Shown one piece after another: positions 1 through 9,191 of a stretch of DNA of 64,000 nucleotides (within the stretch, counting starts at the first letter, position 1; each line of letters opens with the position of its first letter). Source of the DNA: Gordonia rhizosphera NBRC 16068 (lineage in GTDB: Bacteria; Actinomycetota; Actinomycetes; Mycobacteriales; Mycobacteriaceae); the NCBI RefSeq assembly GCF_000298195.1, contig NZ_BAHC01000102.1, positions 16,050-80,049 of the forward strand, in the 5' to 3' direction. Both the position numbers and the translations under genes were made by a program. A model generated the notes under the pieces. The model worked only from the letters and a program-made list of their open reading frames with translations, ran no database searches and was not told the origin of the DNA.

Positions 1-493
1 GTTCGTCCGGAGCCCGATGGGAGTGCGCCGTGTGCCCCGACGACGGTGCACGGAAACCGGTGGTGTCACCGGAGGTCTCGTGCCTGCCGGGCGCGGGCGC
101 CGCTTCATCGACACCGCCGACCGATCGCAGGTAGTCACTGAGGTCGCCGTCGGGAACCGGCGGTGCGGTCGGTTCACCGGGTGCGGGGGCCGCGGCCTCG
201 TCGGGCGCCGCCTCGCCGGGATGCGCGGCGCTGCTGTCCGACTCGCCCGGAGTGGGCGCGGGCTGCCGCTCGACGCGCTCGGAATTCCCGGACGCCTTCT
301 CGGTCGTGAGGAAATCACTGAGCGGGCGTTCCGCGCCGCGCCGCGACGACCCCAGGACGTCGGCGAGGAGGAAACCCACGCCAACGAGGCTCACCACGAT
401 GCAGGCGATGGCCAGCCACAGGGTTCCCGTGACGAGGCCGAGCACCAACAACACAAACCCGACGAGCGTCGCCGCCAGGGCCAGCGTCAGCAC
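1..493 (-). CDS. Small membrane protein, partial (Rv2144c-like position)
   Basis: The reading frame runs off the left edge of the window, so the C-terminus is missing. It starts at a GTG with an AGGGGAAG ribosome-binding site a few bases upstream. The first ~45 residues form two closely spaced hydrophobic segments (starting VLTLALAATLVGF), followed by a long hydrophilic tail rich in Pro, Ala, Glu and Asp that looks disordered. It lies directly downstream of wag31 in the same direction, where M. tuberculosis has the small membrane protein Rv2144c. I infer homology from position and topology; the function is unknown. A role in cell-pole or envelope biology is a guess from the neighbourhood only. 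Confidence 0.65.
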   Translation of the reverse strand, partial: MLTLALAATLVGFVLLVLGLVTGTLWLAIACIVVSLVGVGFLLADVLGSSRRGAERPLSDFLTTEKASGNSERVERQPAPTPGESDSSAAHPGEAAPDEAAAPAPGEPTAPPVPDGDLSDYLRSVGGVDEAAPAPGRHETSGDTTGFRAPSSGHTAHSHRAPDE

Positions 494-525
494 GAGTCTT
501 CCCCTCTAGTTCGAGAGTCCCCGAC

Positions 526-1335
526 CTAGCTCGGCGAGTAGCTGGTGTATCCGCCGTTACCGGGATCCGATGAGAACGAGTCGGCGCGGCCACCTTCGAC
601 CGGTGCCGCACTACCGCGCTGCTGCAGTTCTTCGAGCTGCGATTCGAGGTAGGTCTTCAGGCGCGTCCGGTACTCACGCTCGAACGTCTTGAGCTGTTCG
701 ATGCGACCCTCGAGCACGGTGCGCTGCTGGTTGATCGTGCCCATGATCTCGCTGTGCTTGCGCTCGGCGTCGCTCTGCAGCGCGTCGGCGCGTTCCTGTG
801 CCTGTCGGACCTGGGCCTCCGACCGGGTCTGCGAGTCGGCCAGGATGGCCTCCGAACGCTGCCGGGCGTCGGTGAGGAGCGCATCCGCCTTGGACTGGGC
901 CTCCGACACCATCGCGTCGGCGCGCGACCGCGCGTCCGACACCAGCGTCTCCGCCTCCTGACGCGACGTCGAGGTGAGGCGGTCGGCGGTGTCCTGCGCG
1001 AGGGCGAGCACGCGGGCTGCCCGCACGCTGGCGTCGTCCTGGGCGAACTCGGGTGTCGCCGCAGGGGCCGGGGTCTCGACCGGGGCGGTCGCGAAGACCT
1101 GGGTGGCATCCTCGGCGCCGGGCTCGGCGCCGCCGCCCGACGACCGGGCCTCGGCCAGCTCTCCCTCGAGTTCCTCGACCCGTTGCTTGAGGTCGCCGTT
1201 CTCCTCGATGAGGCGGGCCAATTCGGCCTCGACGAAGTCGAGGAACTGGTCGACTTCATCCTCGTTATAGCCGCGTTTACCGATAGGCGGTTTGCTGAAC
1301 GCGACGTTGTGCACATCAGCTGGTGTCAGCCGCAT
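526..1335 (-). CDS. wag31: Polar growth and division protein Wag31 (DivIVA)
   Basis: The 269-residue product begins [20 protein letters not shown], the typical N-terminal DivIVA membrane-binding domain of Actinobacteria, followed by an [16 protein letters not shown] coiled coil. A low-complexity Ala/Pro/Glu linker comes next (about residues 75-115), then a long C-terminal coiled coil with 11-residue repeats of the type [11 protein letters not shown]. Wag31 marks the cell poles and directs peptidoglycan synthesis there. The ATG at 1335 is chosen because GAGGGGAA lies just upstream and the family starts at MRLTP; the frame stays open further upstream without a family match. A TTGACG hexamer and AT-rich DNA near 1440-1480 suggest that the gene has its own promoter. 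Confidence 0.95.
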   Translation of the reverse strand: MRLTPADVHNVAFSKPPIGKRGYNEDEVDQFLDFVEAELARLIEENGDLKQRVEELEGELAEARSSGGGAEPGAEDATQVFATAPVETPAPAATPEFAQDDASVRAARVLALAQDTADRLTSTSRQEAETLVSDARSRADAMVSEAQSKADALLTDARQRSEAILADSQTRSEAQVRQAQERADALQSDAERKHSEIMGTINQQRTVLEGRIEQLKTFEREYRTRLKTYLESQLEELQQRGSAAPVEGGRADSFSSDPGNGGYTSYSPS

Positions 1336-1603
1336 GTCGGTTCCCCTCGTTGTCGTTCGAGATCGTTGCTGGATCGAGATCAAGCTCTGTTCAGTTGGCA
1401 GCGCGCCCAGTCTGCCCCGAAATTGTTGCAGGCTGTCACTGTTTAATTCATACCAGTCCATTTGGTAACTGGCGTCAAATCCTGTCACACGAGAACCGCT
1501 CGTTGCGGGGCAATTGTCGTCCTGCCGCAATGCAACGGTCACTCAATGATGACATCCCACCGTAGACCACCCGACGGGCATGGTCACAGACCCACCCCGC
1601 CCG

Positions 1604-1924
1604 TCAGCCGAGTCCGACGAGCGCGGCCGTGGAGCTGCGGCCCAGCGAACCGACGATCTGCATGCCGATCAGGACGACGATCATCACGATCATCAGCGAG
1701 AGGTCGAGTCGGACCGGCCCCAGCGGGATGGGCGGCAGGATGCGGCGCAGTGCCCGGATCGGCGGATCGGTCGCGGTGAACACGATCTCGATGATCACGA
1801 CCGCGATACCGGTGGGACGCCACTCGCGGGCGAAGCTCCGGACCAGCTCGACGACGAGCCGCGCGAGCAAGAGCAGCCAGTAGATGAACAACAGGTAATA
1901 CAGAACCTGGAACAGAATCGTCAC
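1604..1924 (-). CDS. YggT family membrane protein
   Basis: The 106-residue protein has two hydrophobic stretches at residues ~3-27 and ~75-95, around a conserved central part containing TDPPIRALRRILPPI, typical of the YggT family (PF02325). The family is widely found between sepF and divIVA in Gram-positive genomes, as here, and is linked to division and membrane organisation, but its biochemical role is not established. The start is GTG at 1924 with a weak upstream GAGG. A strong hairpin separates it from sepF. Function beyond the family name is inferred from context. Confidence 0.88.
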   Translation of the reverse strand: MTILFQVLYYLLFIYWLLLLARLVVELVRSFAREWRPTGIAVVIIEIVFTATDPPIRALRRILPPIPLGPVRLDLSLMIVMIVVLIGMQIVGSLGRSSTAALVGLG

Positions 1925-1961
1925 GCCTCAAGATTGCCTGAAATGTCGGACGGGAGTGGCA

Positions 1962-2001
1962 GCGGCCCGGTCCGTGTCGTCTAAGACACGGACCGGGCCG
2001 C
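1962..2001 (-). terminator. Hairpin after sepF
   Basis: Perfect 17-bp inverted repeat (GCGGCCCGGTCCGTGTC and its complement) with a 6-nt loop, 24 bases after the sepF stop and before yggT. There is no clear U-tract on the minus strand, as is common for actinobacterial terminators. It probably ends or attenuates transcripts coming from the ftsZ-sepF side. Confidence 0.7.
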
Positions 2002-2025
2002 GGTTGCAGGGGTTCGGGGCTCGGG

Positions 2026-2712
2026 TCAGCTGTGGTTGTAGAAGCCGGTTTCGGCGATCTTGCGACGGTCCTCCGGGGACACGTCCACGTCGGCCGGGGA
2101 CAGCAGGAATACCTTGGTGGCGACCTTGTCGAACGAACCGCGCAGTGCGAACGCCAGCCCGGCGGCGAAGTCCACGAGACGTTTGGCGTCGTCGTTGCTC
2201 ATGTCGACGAGATCCATGATGACGGGGTTGCCGTCGCGGAATCGCTCACCGATCGTGCGGGCCTCGCCGTAATCGGACGGGCGCAGAGTGGTGATCTTCT
2301 GCAGAGGACCGTCGGCGAAGACGCGCTCGAGCTCGCGCTGATCGGACGTCGGCCCGGACCGGACGACACCCGCGGTGCGGTGTCCGGCACGCTGCAGCGG
2401 TTCGAGACGGTGCGGTGCCCGCATGCGCTCGACCGGCTCCCCCGGGTGTCGCGCACCGGCATAGGCGTAGTCGGCCGGCACCTCGTAGCCGCCGTCATAC
2501 CCGGTCGGCTCGAAGCCGCCGCCCGGGTATCCCGGCTGTTCGACGGGAGCGAAGCGCCGTTCGTCGTAGGCATAGGCGTTCTCGCCGTAGTAGTCGTCCC
2601 GGTAGGGCCGCGGAGCTCGCCCGGGGATGCCGGGCTCCTCGAGATAGTCGTCCTCGTACTCGCTCGGAGGCACCATGCCGAAATATGCCTTGAACTTCTG
2701 CATCGTGGTCAT
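2026..2712 (-). CDS. sepF: Cell division protein SepF
   Basis: 228 residues. The N-terminus (MTTMQKFKAYFGMVPPSEYE) resembles the actinobacterial SepF amphipathic membrane-targeting region. A Tyr/Arg/Gly-rich linker follows (about residues 20-135). The C-terminal ~90 residues hold the SepF/DUF552 fold with ITTLRPSDYGEARTIGERF and VIMDLVDMSNDDAKRLVDFA. SepF polymerises and links FtsZ filaments to the membrane. Start ATG at 2712 is preceded by GAGAGG six bases upstream. It lies in the order ftsZ-pgeF-yggS-sepF-yggT-wag31, the usual actinobacterial arrangement. Confidence 0.95.
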   Translation of the reverse strand: MTTMQKFKAYFGMVPPSEYEDDYLEEPGIPGRAPRPYRDDYYGENAYAYDERRFAPVEQPGYPGGGFEPTGYDGGYEVPADYAYAGARHPGEPVERMRAPHRLEPLQRAGHRTAGVVRSGPTSDQRELERVFADGPLQKITTLRPSDYGEARTIGERFRDGNPVIMDLVDMSNDDAKRLVDFAAGLAFALRGSFDKVATKVFLLSPADVDVSPEDRRKIAETGFYNHS

Positions 2713-2808
2713 AGCTGGCCTCTCTGTCGTCCAACGCTGCCGGGGAGCGGTGCGAGGTGGTGCAGTTGTAGATCCAAGTTCCGATTGGTTCTCGTGTGAC
2801 CAATGTGA

Positions 2809-3558
2809 TTACTGAGAGATTATCGGTCGCCGACCCATGATCGCGGTACCGACACGCACGCATGTCGATCCGTGCGCGACCGCGGTCTCGAGGTCCTGCG
2901 ACATGCCCGCCGACAGCACACCGGCCTCGGGATGGGTCGCCAGGAACCGTTCCCGGATTTGCGCGGTGCGCGCCATCCACTGCTCGGCGGCACCCTCGAG
3001 CGGCGCGATGACCATCAGGCCGCGCAGACGCAGGCCGGCCGAGGTCGTCACGTGTTCCGCCAGCGCGGACAGGTCACCGACCGGCACGCCACCGCGCGCG
3101 GGATCGCCGTCCAGACTCACCTGGAGCAACACGTCGAGCGGTGCCGTCCGCTCCCCCGCGTCAAGGGCCGCCTGCGCGCCGCGGGACAGGGCGTCGACGA
3201 CCTTGTCGCGGTCCACCGAATGGACCGCACGGGCCCACGTCGCAACGCTTTTCGCCTTCTTCGATTGGACGGAGCCGATCATGTCGAACACCGCGTCCGC
3301 CACCGCGGCATCACCGCTCGGGCCGGCCCGCAACTCGGCGATCTTACGGCTCGCCTCCGGCTCCCGCGACTCGCCGAACGCCCGCGCCCCCAGCCCGATG
3401 AGGCGCGCGACGTCGACCGCCGGGAAGTACTTGGTGACCACGAGCAGCTCGACCTCGCCCGGCGCCCGGCCGGCCGCGGCAACCGCGGCATCGAGCCGAT
3501 CACGCACCGCCCCGTAGCGTTGTGCCAACTCGGCGGTGCGGGCGTCGGCCTCAGTCAT
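2809..3558 (-). CDS. YggS/PROSC family PLP homeostasis protein
   Basis: 249 residues, the usual length for the YggS/PLPBP family. It has LLVVTKYFPAVDVARLI, with the pyridoxal-phosphate-binding lysine in VTKY at about residue 42, then FGESREPEASRKI, a region related to HMIGSVQSKK (here FDMIGSVQSKKAKSV), and the C-terminal GMSQDLETAVAHGSTCVRVGTAIMG phosphate-binding loop. These proteins bind PLP without known catalysis and buffer the cofactor and amino-acid pools. The start overlaps the end of the upstream pgeF gene by 8 bases, so the two are probably translationally coupled. Confidence 0.93.
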   Translation of the reverse strand: MTEADARTAELAQRYGAVRDRLDAAVAAAGRAPGEVELLVVTKYFPAVDVARLIGLGARAFGESREPEASRKIAELRAGPSGDAAVADAVFDMIGSVQSKKAKSVATWARAVHSVDRDKVVDALSRGAQAALDAGERTAPLDVLLQVSLDGDPARGGVPVGDLSALAEHVTTSAGLRLRGLMVIAPLEGAAEQWMARTAQIRERFLATHPEAGVLSAGMSQDLETAVAHGSTCVRVGTAIMGRRPIISQ

Positions 3559-4297
3559 CGTCGGCCCCAGAGGCCTCAGAGGTCCCAGCGGCCCCGGAGT
3601 CGATCCAGATCACCGAGGCGAGTCGGCCGGTGGGTGCGCCGCGGCGGTGGCTGAACAGTTCGGGATCGTCGATGGTGCACCGCGGGTCCGCAGCGACCGC
3701 GGCCACGCCGGCCGCCAGCAGCTGACGGCGGATACCGGCGCGCAGATCCAAACCCGTTGTGCCCTTGGCGGTCACGCACGCGCTTCCGGGGAGGTGCGCC
3801 TCGACGTCACGTTGCATCGCCGGCGGGACCTCGTAGTTGCGACCGCTGGCCGCCGGACCGAGCAGCACGCCGATGCGTTCGGGTCGGGCACCGAGTTCGA
3901 TCATCGCCGCCAGGGTGGCGGGGATGATGCCGATGCGTGCGCCGATGCGCCCCGCGTGGACGCCCGCGATGACGCCGGCCTCGTCGTCGGAGAGCAGCAC
4001 GGGCACACAATCGGCGGTGAGGACCGCGAGTGCGAGATCCGGGGCGGTGGTGACCAGTGCGTCGGTCGCGGGGACCGCACCGCCGACCGGACCCTCCACG
4101 ACGGTGACGTTACGGCCATGGATCTGTTCCATCCACACCACGCGTTCGGCCGGCAACCCGAGCTGGTCAGCCAGTCGAATCCTGTTGTCGGCCACCGCCT
4201 TCGGATCGTCGCCGACGTGATCGCCGAGGTTGAACGAGTCGTACGGCGGCTTGGAGACGCCCCCGGACCGACTGGTCACCACACGGCGGACCCGCAT
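3551..4297 (-). CDS. pgeF: Multicopper polyphenol oxidase (laccase)-domain protein, PgeF/YfiH type
   Basis: 248 residues of the YfiH/PF02578 family. Visible family motifs are RSGGVSKPPYDSFNLGDHVGDD near the N-terminus, VVWMEQIHG (first metal-site His at about residue 60), TADCVPVLLSD with the conserved Cys, and GVHAGRIG with the conserved His. Related enzymes act as purine nucleosidase/phosphorylase-type enzymes or remove wrongly incorporated amino acids from peptidoglycan precursors (PgeF); the second role fits the mur gene context. It starts 9 bases after the ftsZ stop and overlaps yggS. Exact substrate cannot be read from sequence. Confidence 0.9.
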   Translation of the reverse strand: MRVRRVVTSRSGGVSKPPYDSFNLGDHVGDDPKAVADNRIRLADQLGLPAERVVWMEQIHGRNVTVVEGPVGGAVPATDALVTTAPDLALAVLTADCVPVLLSDDEAGVIAGVHAGRIGARIGIIPATLAAMIELGARPERIGVLLGPAASGRNYEVPPAMQRDVEAHLPGSACVTAKGTTGLDLRAGIRRQLLAAGVAAVAADPRCTIDDPELFSHRRGAPTGRLASVIWIDSGAAGTSEASGADDD

Positions 4298-4305
4298 GGT
4301 GTGGC

Positions 4306-5481
4306 TCAGCGCTTCATGAACGACGGCACGTCGACGTCGTCATCGTCGAGGGTGACCTGATTGCGCCGCGGCCGCTCCTGCTGCTGCTCGGCGAAGGGGT
4401 CACCGCCGCCGGCCGACATCTTGCCGAAGAGCGGATCGTTGGCCTGCGGAGTGGCCGACACGGTGCCGGCCTGGCCGGAACCCACCGCCGCCTTGCCCGC
4501 CGCCACGTTCGGGATCTCGACGCGCTTGCGCGGCGTACCGCCGTCGAACCCGGCCGCGATGACGGTCACCCGCACCTCGTCGCCGAGGTTGTCGTCGATC
4601 ACGGTGCCGAAGATGATGTTCGCGTCCTCGTGCGCGGCCTCCTGGACCTGGGTCGCCGCGTTGTGGATCTCGAACAGACCCAGATCGCTGCCACCGGCGA
4701 TCGAGATCAGCACGCCCCGAGCACCTTCCATCGACGCCTCGAGCAGCGGCGAGTTGATCGCCGCCTCGGCCGCCTTCTTCGCCCGGTCCTCGCCGCGGGA
4801 GGAACCGATACCCATCAAGGCGCTGCCCGCGTCGCTCATCACGCCCTTGACGTCGGCGAAGTCGACGTTGATCAGGCCGGGGGTGGTGATCAGGTCGGTG
4901 ATGCCCTGAACACCGTTGAGCAGAACCTCGTCGGCGCTGCGGAAGGCGTCCATCAGACTGACCTGCGCGTCACCGAGCTGCAGTAGCCGGTCGTTGGGGA
5001 TGACGATGAGCGTGTCGCAGGATTCACGCAGCGCGACGATGCCCTGTTCGGCCTGGTTGCCGCGCCGCTTGCCCTCGAAGGAGAACGGGCGGGTCACCAC
5101 GCCGACGGTGAGTGCGCCGAGCTTGCGTGCGATCGATGCCACGACCGGCGCACCACCGGTTCCGGTGCCACCACCCTCACCTGCGGTCACGAACACCATG
5201 TCCGCACCCTTGAGGAGTTCTTCGATCTCGTCGCGCGCGTCCTCGGCGGCACGGCGACCGACCTCGGGATCCGCGCCGGCGCCCAGACCGCGCGTCGAAT
5301 CACGTCCGACGTCGAGCTTCACGTCGGCATCACTCATCAGCAGGGCCTGCGCGTCGGTGTTGATCGCAATGAACTCAACACCTTTCAGCCCCTGTTCGAT
5401 CATCCGGTTGACGGCATTGACGCCGCCGCCGCCGATGCCGACAACCTTGATCACGGCCAGGTAGTTGTGCGGTGGCGTCAT
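4306..5481 (-). CDS. ftsZ: Cell division GTPase FtsZ
   Basis: 391 residues. Contains [17 protein letters not shown] near the N-terminus, the tubulin/FtsZ GTP-binding signature GGGTGTG at residues ~103-109, [11 protein letters not shown] with the T7-type synergy loop, and the C-terminal conserved tail [12 protein letters not shown] that binds partner proteins such as SepF and FtsW. FtsZ assembles the Z-ring at midcell. The ATG at 5481 has GAGGAAGG upstream. It ends the run of division genes after ftsQ, with a separate AT-richer promoter region between the two genes. Confidence 0.98.
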   Translation of the reverse strand: MTPPHNYLAVIKVVGIGGGGVNAVNRMIEQGLKGVEFIAINTDAQALLMSDADVKLDVGRDSTRGLGAGADPEVGRRAAEDARDEIEELLKGADMVFVTAGEGGGTGTGGAPVVASIARKLGALTVGVVTRPFSFEGKRRGNQAEQGIVALRESCDTLIVIPNDRLLQLGDAQVSLMDAFRSADEVLLNGVQGITDLITTPGLINVDFADVKGVMSDAGSALMGIGSSRGEDRAKKAAEAAINSPLLEASMEGARGVLISIAGGSDLGLFEIHNAATQVQEAAHEDANIIFGTVIDDNLGDEVRVTVIAAGFDGGTPRKRVEIPNVAAGKAAVGSGQAGTVSATPQANDPLFGKMSAGGGDPFAEQQQERPRRNQVTLDDDDVDVPSFMKR

Positions 5482-5499
5482 GTGCCCGCCTTCCTCGTT

Positions 5500-5545
5500 A
5501 GATCCGGAACCCTAAACCTGAACCATAGATTTAGAGTTATGTCAA
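5500..5545 (-). promoter_or_regulatory. Candidate ftsZ promoter region
   Basis: Between ftsQ and ftsZ there is unusually AT-rich DNA. On the minus strand it has a perfect TTGACA hexamer (5545-5540), a TATGGT at 5527-5522 and a TAGGGT at 5514-5509. Spacings do not give one ideal sigma-70 promoter, so which pair is used is uncertain. The position agrees with the known existence of ftsZ promoters upstream of the gene in related bacteria. Confidence 0.4.
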
Positions 5546-5647
5546 GTAGATGGATGTTGGGGATGACGCTAGGCATCGACGGCCCCAGTGGCCAGCAAGC
5601 GCACGGCGTGTCGCGAAGTTACCCGGGATTTTTCACCGTCGGGACGG

Positions 5648-6358
5648 TCACTTGTAGGCCGGGAAGTCCGGACTCGACACGTTGTAGACCCTCGCCTGCC
5701 TGCTCAGCAGGGCATTGAGGGTCCGGGCCTTCTCGGCACCGTGGTCGCTGTCTCCCCAAACCACCGTCTTGTCGCCTGTCAAGGTGAACTCGATGTCCAC
5801 CGGGGAGGATGCCGACACCGCGATCAGTTGCTTCGATATCGATTCCGGCAGTTCGGCGACGGCACCGAGAGTGGCGGTGGTCGTGGGATCGGCCGGGCCC
5901 GGATTGGGTGTGGAGAACTCCGGCAGCCGGTTCACCTCGGGTGGCACCCCGGTCGTCTTGTCGTATGTCAGATAGCCCACGCCGGAGGCGTCGAGCACAT
6001 GGACCTTGTCGCCGTCGGTGATACGGACGACGGGTCGGCGTTCGACGACGGTGATCGTGAGCGACGAGGGGTAGCTGCGCTGCACCCGCACCGACTCCAC
6101 CGACGGGATCGCGGCGATGCGGTTGGCGACCTCCCGGGTGTCCACCTGCAGCAGCGGGGTGCCGTCGGGTACGCGGGCCGCGCTGAGGATCTCGTCCGTG
6201 GGGACGGCGTGGTTGTCGCGAATGTCGGTGGAACGGACCGACATGAGCGGTGTGAAGTAGGCGACGCAACCCAACCCGACCACCACCACGATCACCGCGA
6301 GGGTGCCCAGCAGCAACTGGGTCCCCCGCGACAGCCCACGCGCCCGTCCCCGGATCAT
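5648..6358 (-). CDS. ftsQ: Division protein FtsQ (POTRA domain)
   Basis: 236 residues: a short basic cytoplasmic start ([12 protein letters not shown]), one membrane segment (about residues 13-34), then a periplasmic POTRA domain ([15 protein letters not shown], typical of FtsQ/DivIB) and the beta domain. FtsQ links early and late divisome proteins. The cytoplasmic tail is much shorter than in mycobacterial FtsQ (~314 residues in all). ATG overlaps the murC stop by 4 bases (ATGA), so it is coupled to murC. Confidence 0.93.
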   Translation of the reverse strand: MIRGRARGLSRGTQLLLGTLAVIVVVVGLGCVAYFTPLMSVRSTDIRDNHAVPTDEILSAARVPDGTPLLQVDTREVANRIAAIPSVESVRVQRSYPSSLTITVVERRPVVRITDGDKVHVLDASGVGYLTYDKTTGVPPEVNRLPEFSTPNPGPADPTTTATLGAVAELPESISKQLIAVSASSPVDIEFTLTGDKTVVWGDSDHGAEKARTLNALLSRQARVYNVSSPDFPAYK

Positions 6359-7908
6359 GTCGACGGCCCGGGAAGGTCGGTCGCCACGGGCTCGCGGTCG
6401 GCGAGCGCCGCCAAGATCTCCGGGCCCTGCATCGTGATATCCCCGGCGCCCAGCGTCAGCACGAGATCACCGGGCGCGACGATGGACGCGACGGTGCCGG
6501 CGAGTGCCGACAAATCGGGCTGGAAGATCACCGGCCGGCTGATGCGGTCGGCGATGGTCGCGCCGCTGACCCCGGGGATCGGTTCCTCGCGCGCGCCGTA
6601 GATGTCGGCGACCACGACCCGGTCGGCGAGATCGAGAGCGGCGGCGAACTCGTCGGCGAATTCCTGGGTCCGGGAGTACAGGTGGGGTTGGAACACCGCG
6701 ATTACGCGGCCGGTGCCCTCCGCGGCGACACTTGCGACCGCCTGCCGTGCCGCGGTCAGGACCGCGCGCACCTCCGTCGGATGGTGCGCGTAGTCGTCGA
6801 AGACGTCCACGTCGCCTGCGCGGCCACGGAACTCGAAGCGTCGGTGGACACCGCCGAAGGTCTGCACCCCGTCGATCACCCCGTCGAGTTCGCCACCCGC
6901 ACGGATACAGGCGACGATGGCCCCGAGTGCGTTGAGGGCCATGTGCCGCCCGGGCAGGGTCAGGTGCAGCGTGCGCTCCACACTCGCCCCGATGATCGGC
7001 TCGTCGAGCCGGATGCGGGCGATTCCGCCGGCGCCGCGCGCCTCCCAGGACAGCAGGGTCGCGACCTGCGTCGCGCCCGGGGCCAGCTGCGCGTAGTGCC
7101 CCTCGCCGTACCCGAACACCGAGATGCCGCGCTGCACCAGCATCGGCGCGACGCGTCCGGCCAGTGCGGCGGCGCCCTCGTCGTCGAGGCAGACGATCAG
7201 CGAGCCGCCCGGCCGGATGAGGTCGGCGAACTTGTCGAACACCTCGACATAGGCCTCGCGTGTGCCGAAGAAGTCGAGGTGATCGACTTCGATGTTGGTG
7301 ATCACCACGACATCCGGGCTGTATTCGAGCAGCGACCCGTCACTCTCGTCGGCCTCGGCGACGAACACCGCACCGGTGCCGTGGTGGGCGTTGGTCCCCG
7401 ACTCGTTCAGTTCTCCGCCGACCGCGAAGGACGGGTCGAGGCCGCAGTGTTGCAGGGCGACCACCGCGATCGAGGTCGTCGAGGTCTTGCCGTGGGTGCC
7501 GGCGACGAGCAGGGTCCGGTAACCGGCCATCAGATCGGCGAGCACATGCGGACGCAGGAGGATCGGGATGCCGCGCTCGCGGGCCTCGACGAGTTCGGGA
7601 TTGGTCTTCGGGATCGCGGCGTAGGTGGTGACCACCACCGACGGTCCGCCGGGAAGCTGATCGAGTGCCGCCGGGCTGTGGCCCACCTGGATCCGGGCAC
7701 CCCGGGTCCGCAGGGCCAGGACGCCGCGACTGCTCTTGGCGTCCGAGCCCGACACCTGTCCGCCGCGAGCGAGCAGGATGCGGGCGAGTCCGCTCATCCC
7801 CGCTCCGCCGATACCGACCATGTGGACTCGGCGCAACTGTTCGGGGAGCCCGCCGATCGGGGGCGTCGACCCGCCGTTCATCGCCTCACCCGTCCGTTCG
7901 TGTGTCAT
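6355..7908 (-). CDS. murC: UDP-N-acetylmuramate--L-alanine ligase MurC
   Basis: 517 residues. Rossmann-like [14 protein letters not shown] at ~29-42, ATP-binding GTHGKTS at ~137-143, EADESDGS and [10 protein letters not shown] of the Mur ligase central domain, and [10 protein letters not shown] in the C-terminal domain. Adds the first residue, L-alanine, to UDP-MurNAc in the cytoplasm. The ATG at 7908 is used; an ATG nine codons in (7881), preceded by GTGAGGCG, is a possible alternative. The order murG-murC-ftsQ is as in mycobacteria. Confidence 0.97.
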   Translation of the reverse strand: MTHERTGEAMNGGSTPPIGGLPEQLRRVHMVGIGGAGMSGLARILLARGGQVSGSDAKSSRGVLALRTRGARIQVGHSPAALDQLPGGPSVVVTTYAAIPKTNPELVEARERGIPILLRPHVLADLMAGYRTLLVAGTHGKTSTTSIAVVALQHCGLDPSFAVGGELNESGTNAHHGTGAVFVAEADESDGSLLEYSPDVVVITNIEVDHLDFFGTREAYVEVFDKFADLIRPGGSLIVCLDDEGAAALAGRVAPMLVQRGISVFGYGEGHYAQLAPGATQVATLLSWEARGAGGIARIRLDEPIIGASVERTLHLTLPGRHMALNALGAIVACIRAGGELDGVIDGVQTFGGVHRRFEFRGRAGDVDVFDDYAHHPTEVRAVLTAARQAVASVAAEGTGRVIAVFQPHLYSRTQEFADEFAAALDLADRVVVADIYGAREEPIPGVSGATIADRISRPVIFQPDLSALAGTVASIVAPGDLVLTLGAGDITMQGPEILAALADREPVATDLPGPST

Positions 7909-7920
7909 GTAGGACCATTG

Positions 7921-9120
7921 TCACCGCTTCGAACCGGAACGGGGCGAGCGAAACGCGGACCGCAGCCGACGATGATGCTCGCCGGTGCGGTATTGCCGGG
8001 CGAGGTCGAGGGCGGCGCCGGCCACCGCCGCAGCGGCGTCCCGATGCCCGGTTCCCGTCGCCACCAGCGACATGGCGGCCAGCCGATCCGGGTCACCCAG
8101 CAGCGCGGGCACCTCGCGGGCCACCCACTCCGCGGTGATGTCGGCGTCGTCGACGAGGACCCCGCCGCCGGCGTCGACGACCGGCAACGCGTTGAGCCGC
8201 TGTTCGCCGTTGCCGTGCGGCAGTGGCACGTAGATCGCGGGCAGCCCCGTCGCCGACACCTCGGCAACCGTCATCGCCCCCGACCGGCACATCACCAGAT
8301 CGGCCGCCGCGTAGGCGAGATCCATGCGTTTGAGATAGCCCACGGCGCGGTAGGGCGGTGCGTCGTCGGGCGAGACGGGGTTGATCGAGTTCTTCGGACC
8401 GAAGCCATGCAACACGCCGATCCCGGCGGCACCGAGCGCCCCCGCGGCGCCGGCCACTGCCTCGTTGAGACGTTGGGCACCCTGCGAGCCGCCGAACACG
8501 AGCAGCGTGGGCGCGTCCTCGGCGAGACCGAAGTAGTGCCGCGCCTTGGCGCGCAGCGCGGCCCGGTCCAGTTCGGCGATCACCCCGCGCACCGGGATGC
8601 CGACCACTTCGGCGTCCAGCCCGCTGCCGTCGACGGCGGCGAGCACCCGGTCGGCGAAGCGGGCGCCGATCTTGTTCGCGATCCCGGCACTCGCGTTGGC
8701 CTCGTGAATGACGATCGGAATCCGGCGCCGCGCCCGCAAGTGCGTCTGGGCGGCGAGATAGGCCGGCATCGCGACATATCCGCCGAATCCGATGAGCACG
8801 TCGGCATTCACCGACGCCAGCACCGATCGTGTCGCGGACACCGCGTGCAGGAGTCGTCCGGGGGTCTTGGCCAGTTCCATCCCCGGTTTGCGCGGCAGCG
8901 GCACCGGTGGGATCAACTCGAGCGAATAGCCCCGCTCGGGCACCAGGTCGGTCTCCAGGCCGCGGGTGGTCCCCAGCGCGGTCACCCGCGCCGTCGGCTC
9001 GAGCCGGACCACCGCATCGGCGACCGCCAGCGCGGGCTCGATGTGACCCGCTGTCCCGCCTCCGGCGACCACCACCGACAGCGGTCGATCCGTCCGCGAC
9101 CGGTCTCGCTCAGAACTCAC
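7921..9120 (-). CDS. murG: Lipid II synthase MurG (GlcNAc transferase)
   Basis: About 399 residues, GT28 fold. The N-terminal [20 protein letters not shown] is the glycine-rich loop; [13 protein letters not shown] and the sugar-nucleotide-binding stretch [24 protein letters not shown] are diagnostic. It transfers GlcNAc from UDP-GlcNAc to lipid I on the inner membrane face. I chose GTG at 9120 because GGAG lies 9 bases upstream and the length then matches the family; an ATG at 9135 and a longer frame to 9207 overlapping ftsW are alternatives. Confidence 0.96.
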   Translation of the reverse strand: MSSERDRSRTDRPLSVVVAGGGTAGHIEPALAVADAVVRLEPTARVTALGTTRGLETDLVPERGYSLELIPPVPLPRKPGMELAKTPGRLLHAVSATRSVLASVNADVLIGFGGYVAMPAYLAAQTHLRARRRIPIVIHEANASAGIANKIGARFADRVLAAVDGSGLDAEVVGIPVRGVIAELDRAALRAKARHYFGLAEDAPTLLVFGGSQGAQRLNEAVAGAAGALGAAGIGVLHGFGPKNSINPVSPDDAPPYRAVGYLKRMDLAYAAADLVMCRSGAMTVAEVSATGLPAIYVPLPHGNGEQRLNALPVVDAGGGVLVDDADITAEWVAREVPALLGDPDRLAAMSLVATGTGHRDAAAAVAGAALDLARQYRTGEHHRRLRSAFRSPRSGSKR

Positions 9121-9191
9121 CCGTACAAACTCCATCTCGTCGCTTCGTCGAACTCCGCCCGGCCGGGACTCCCGGCCGCTGTCGGCGTCGA

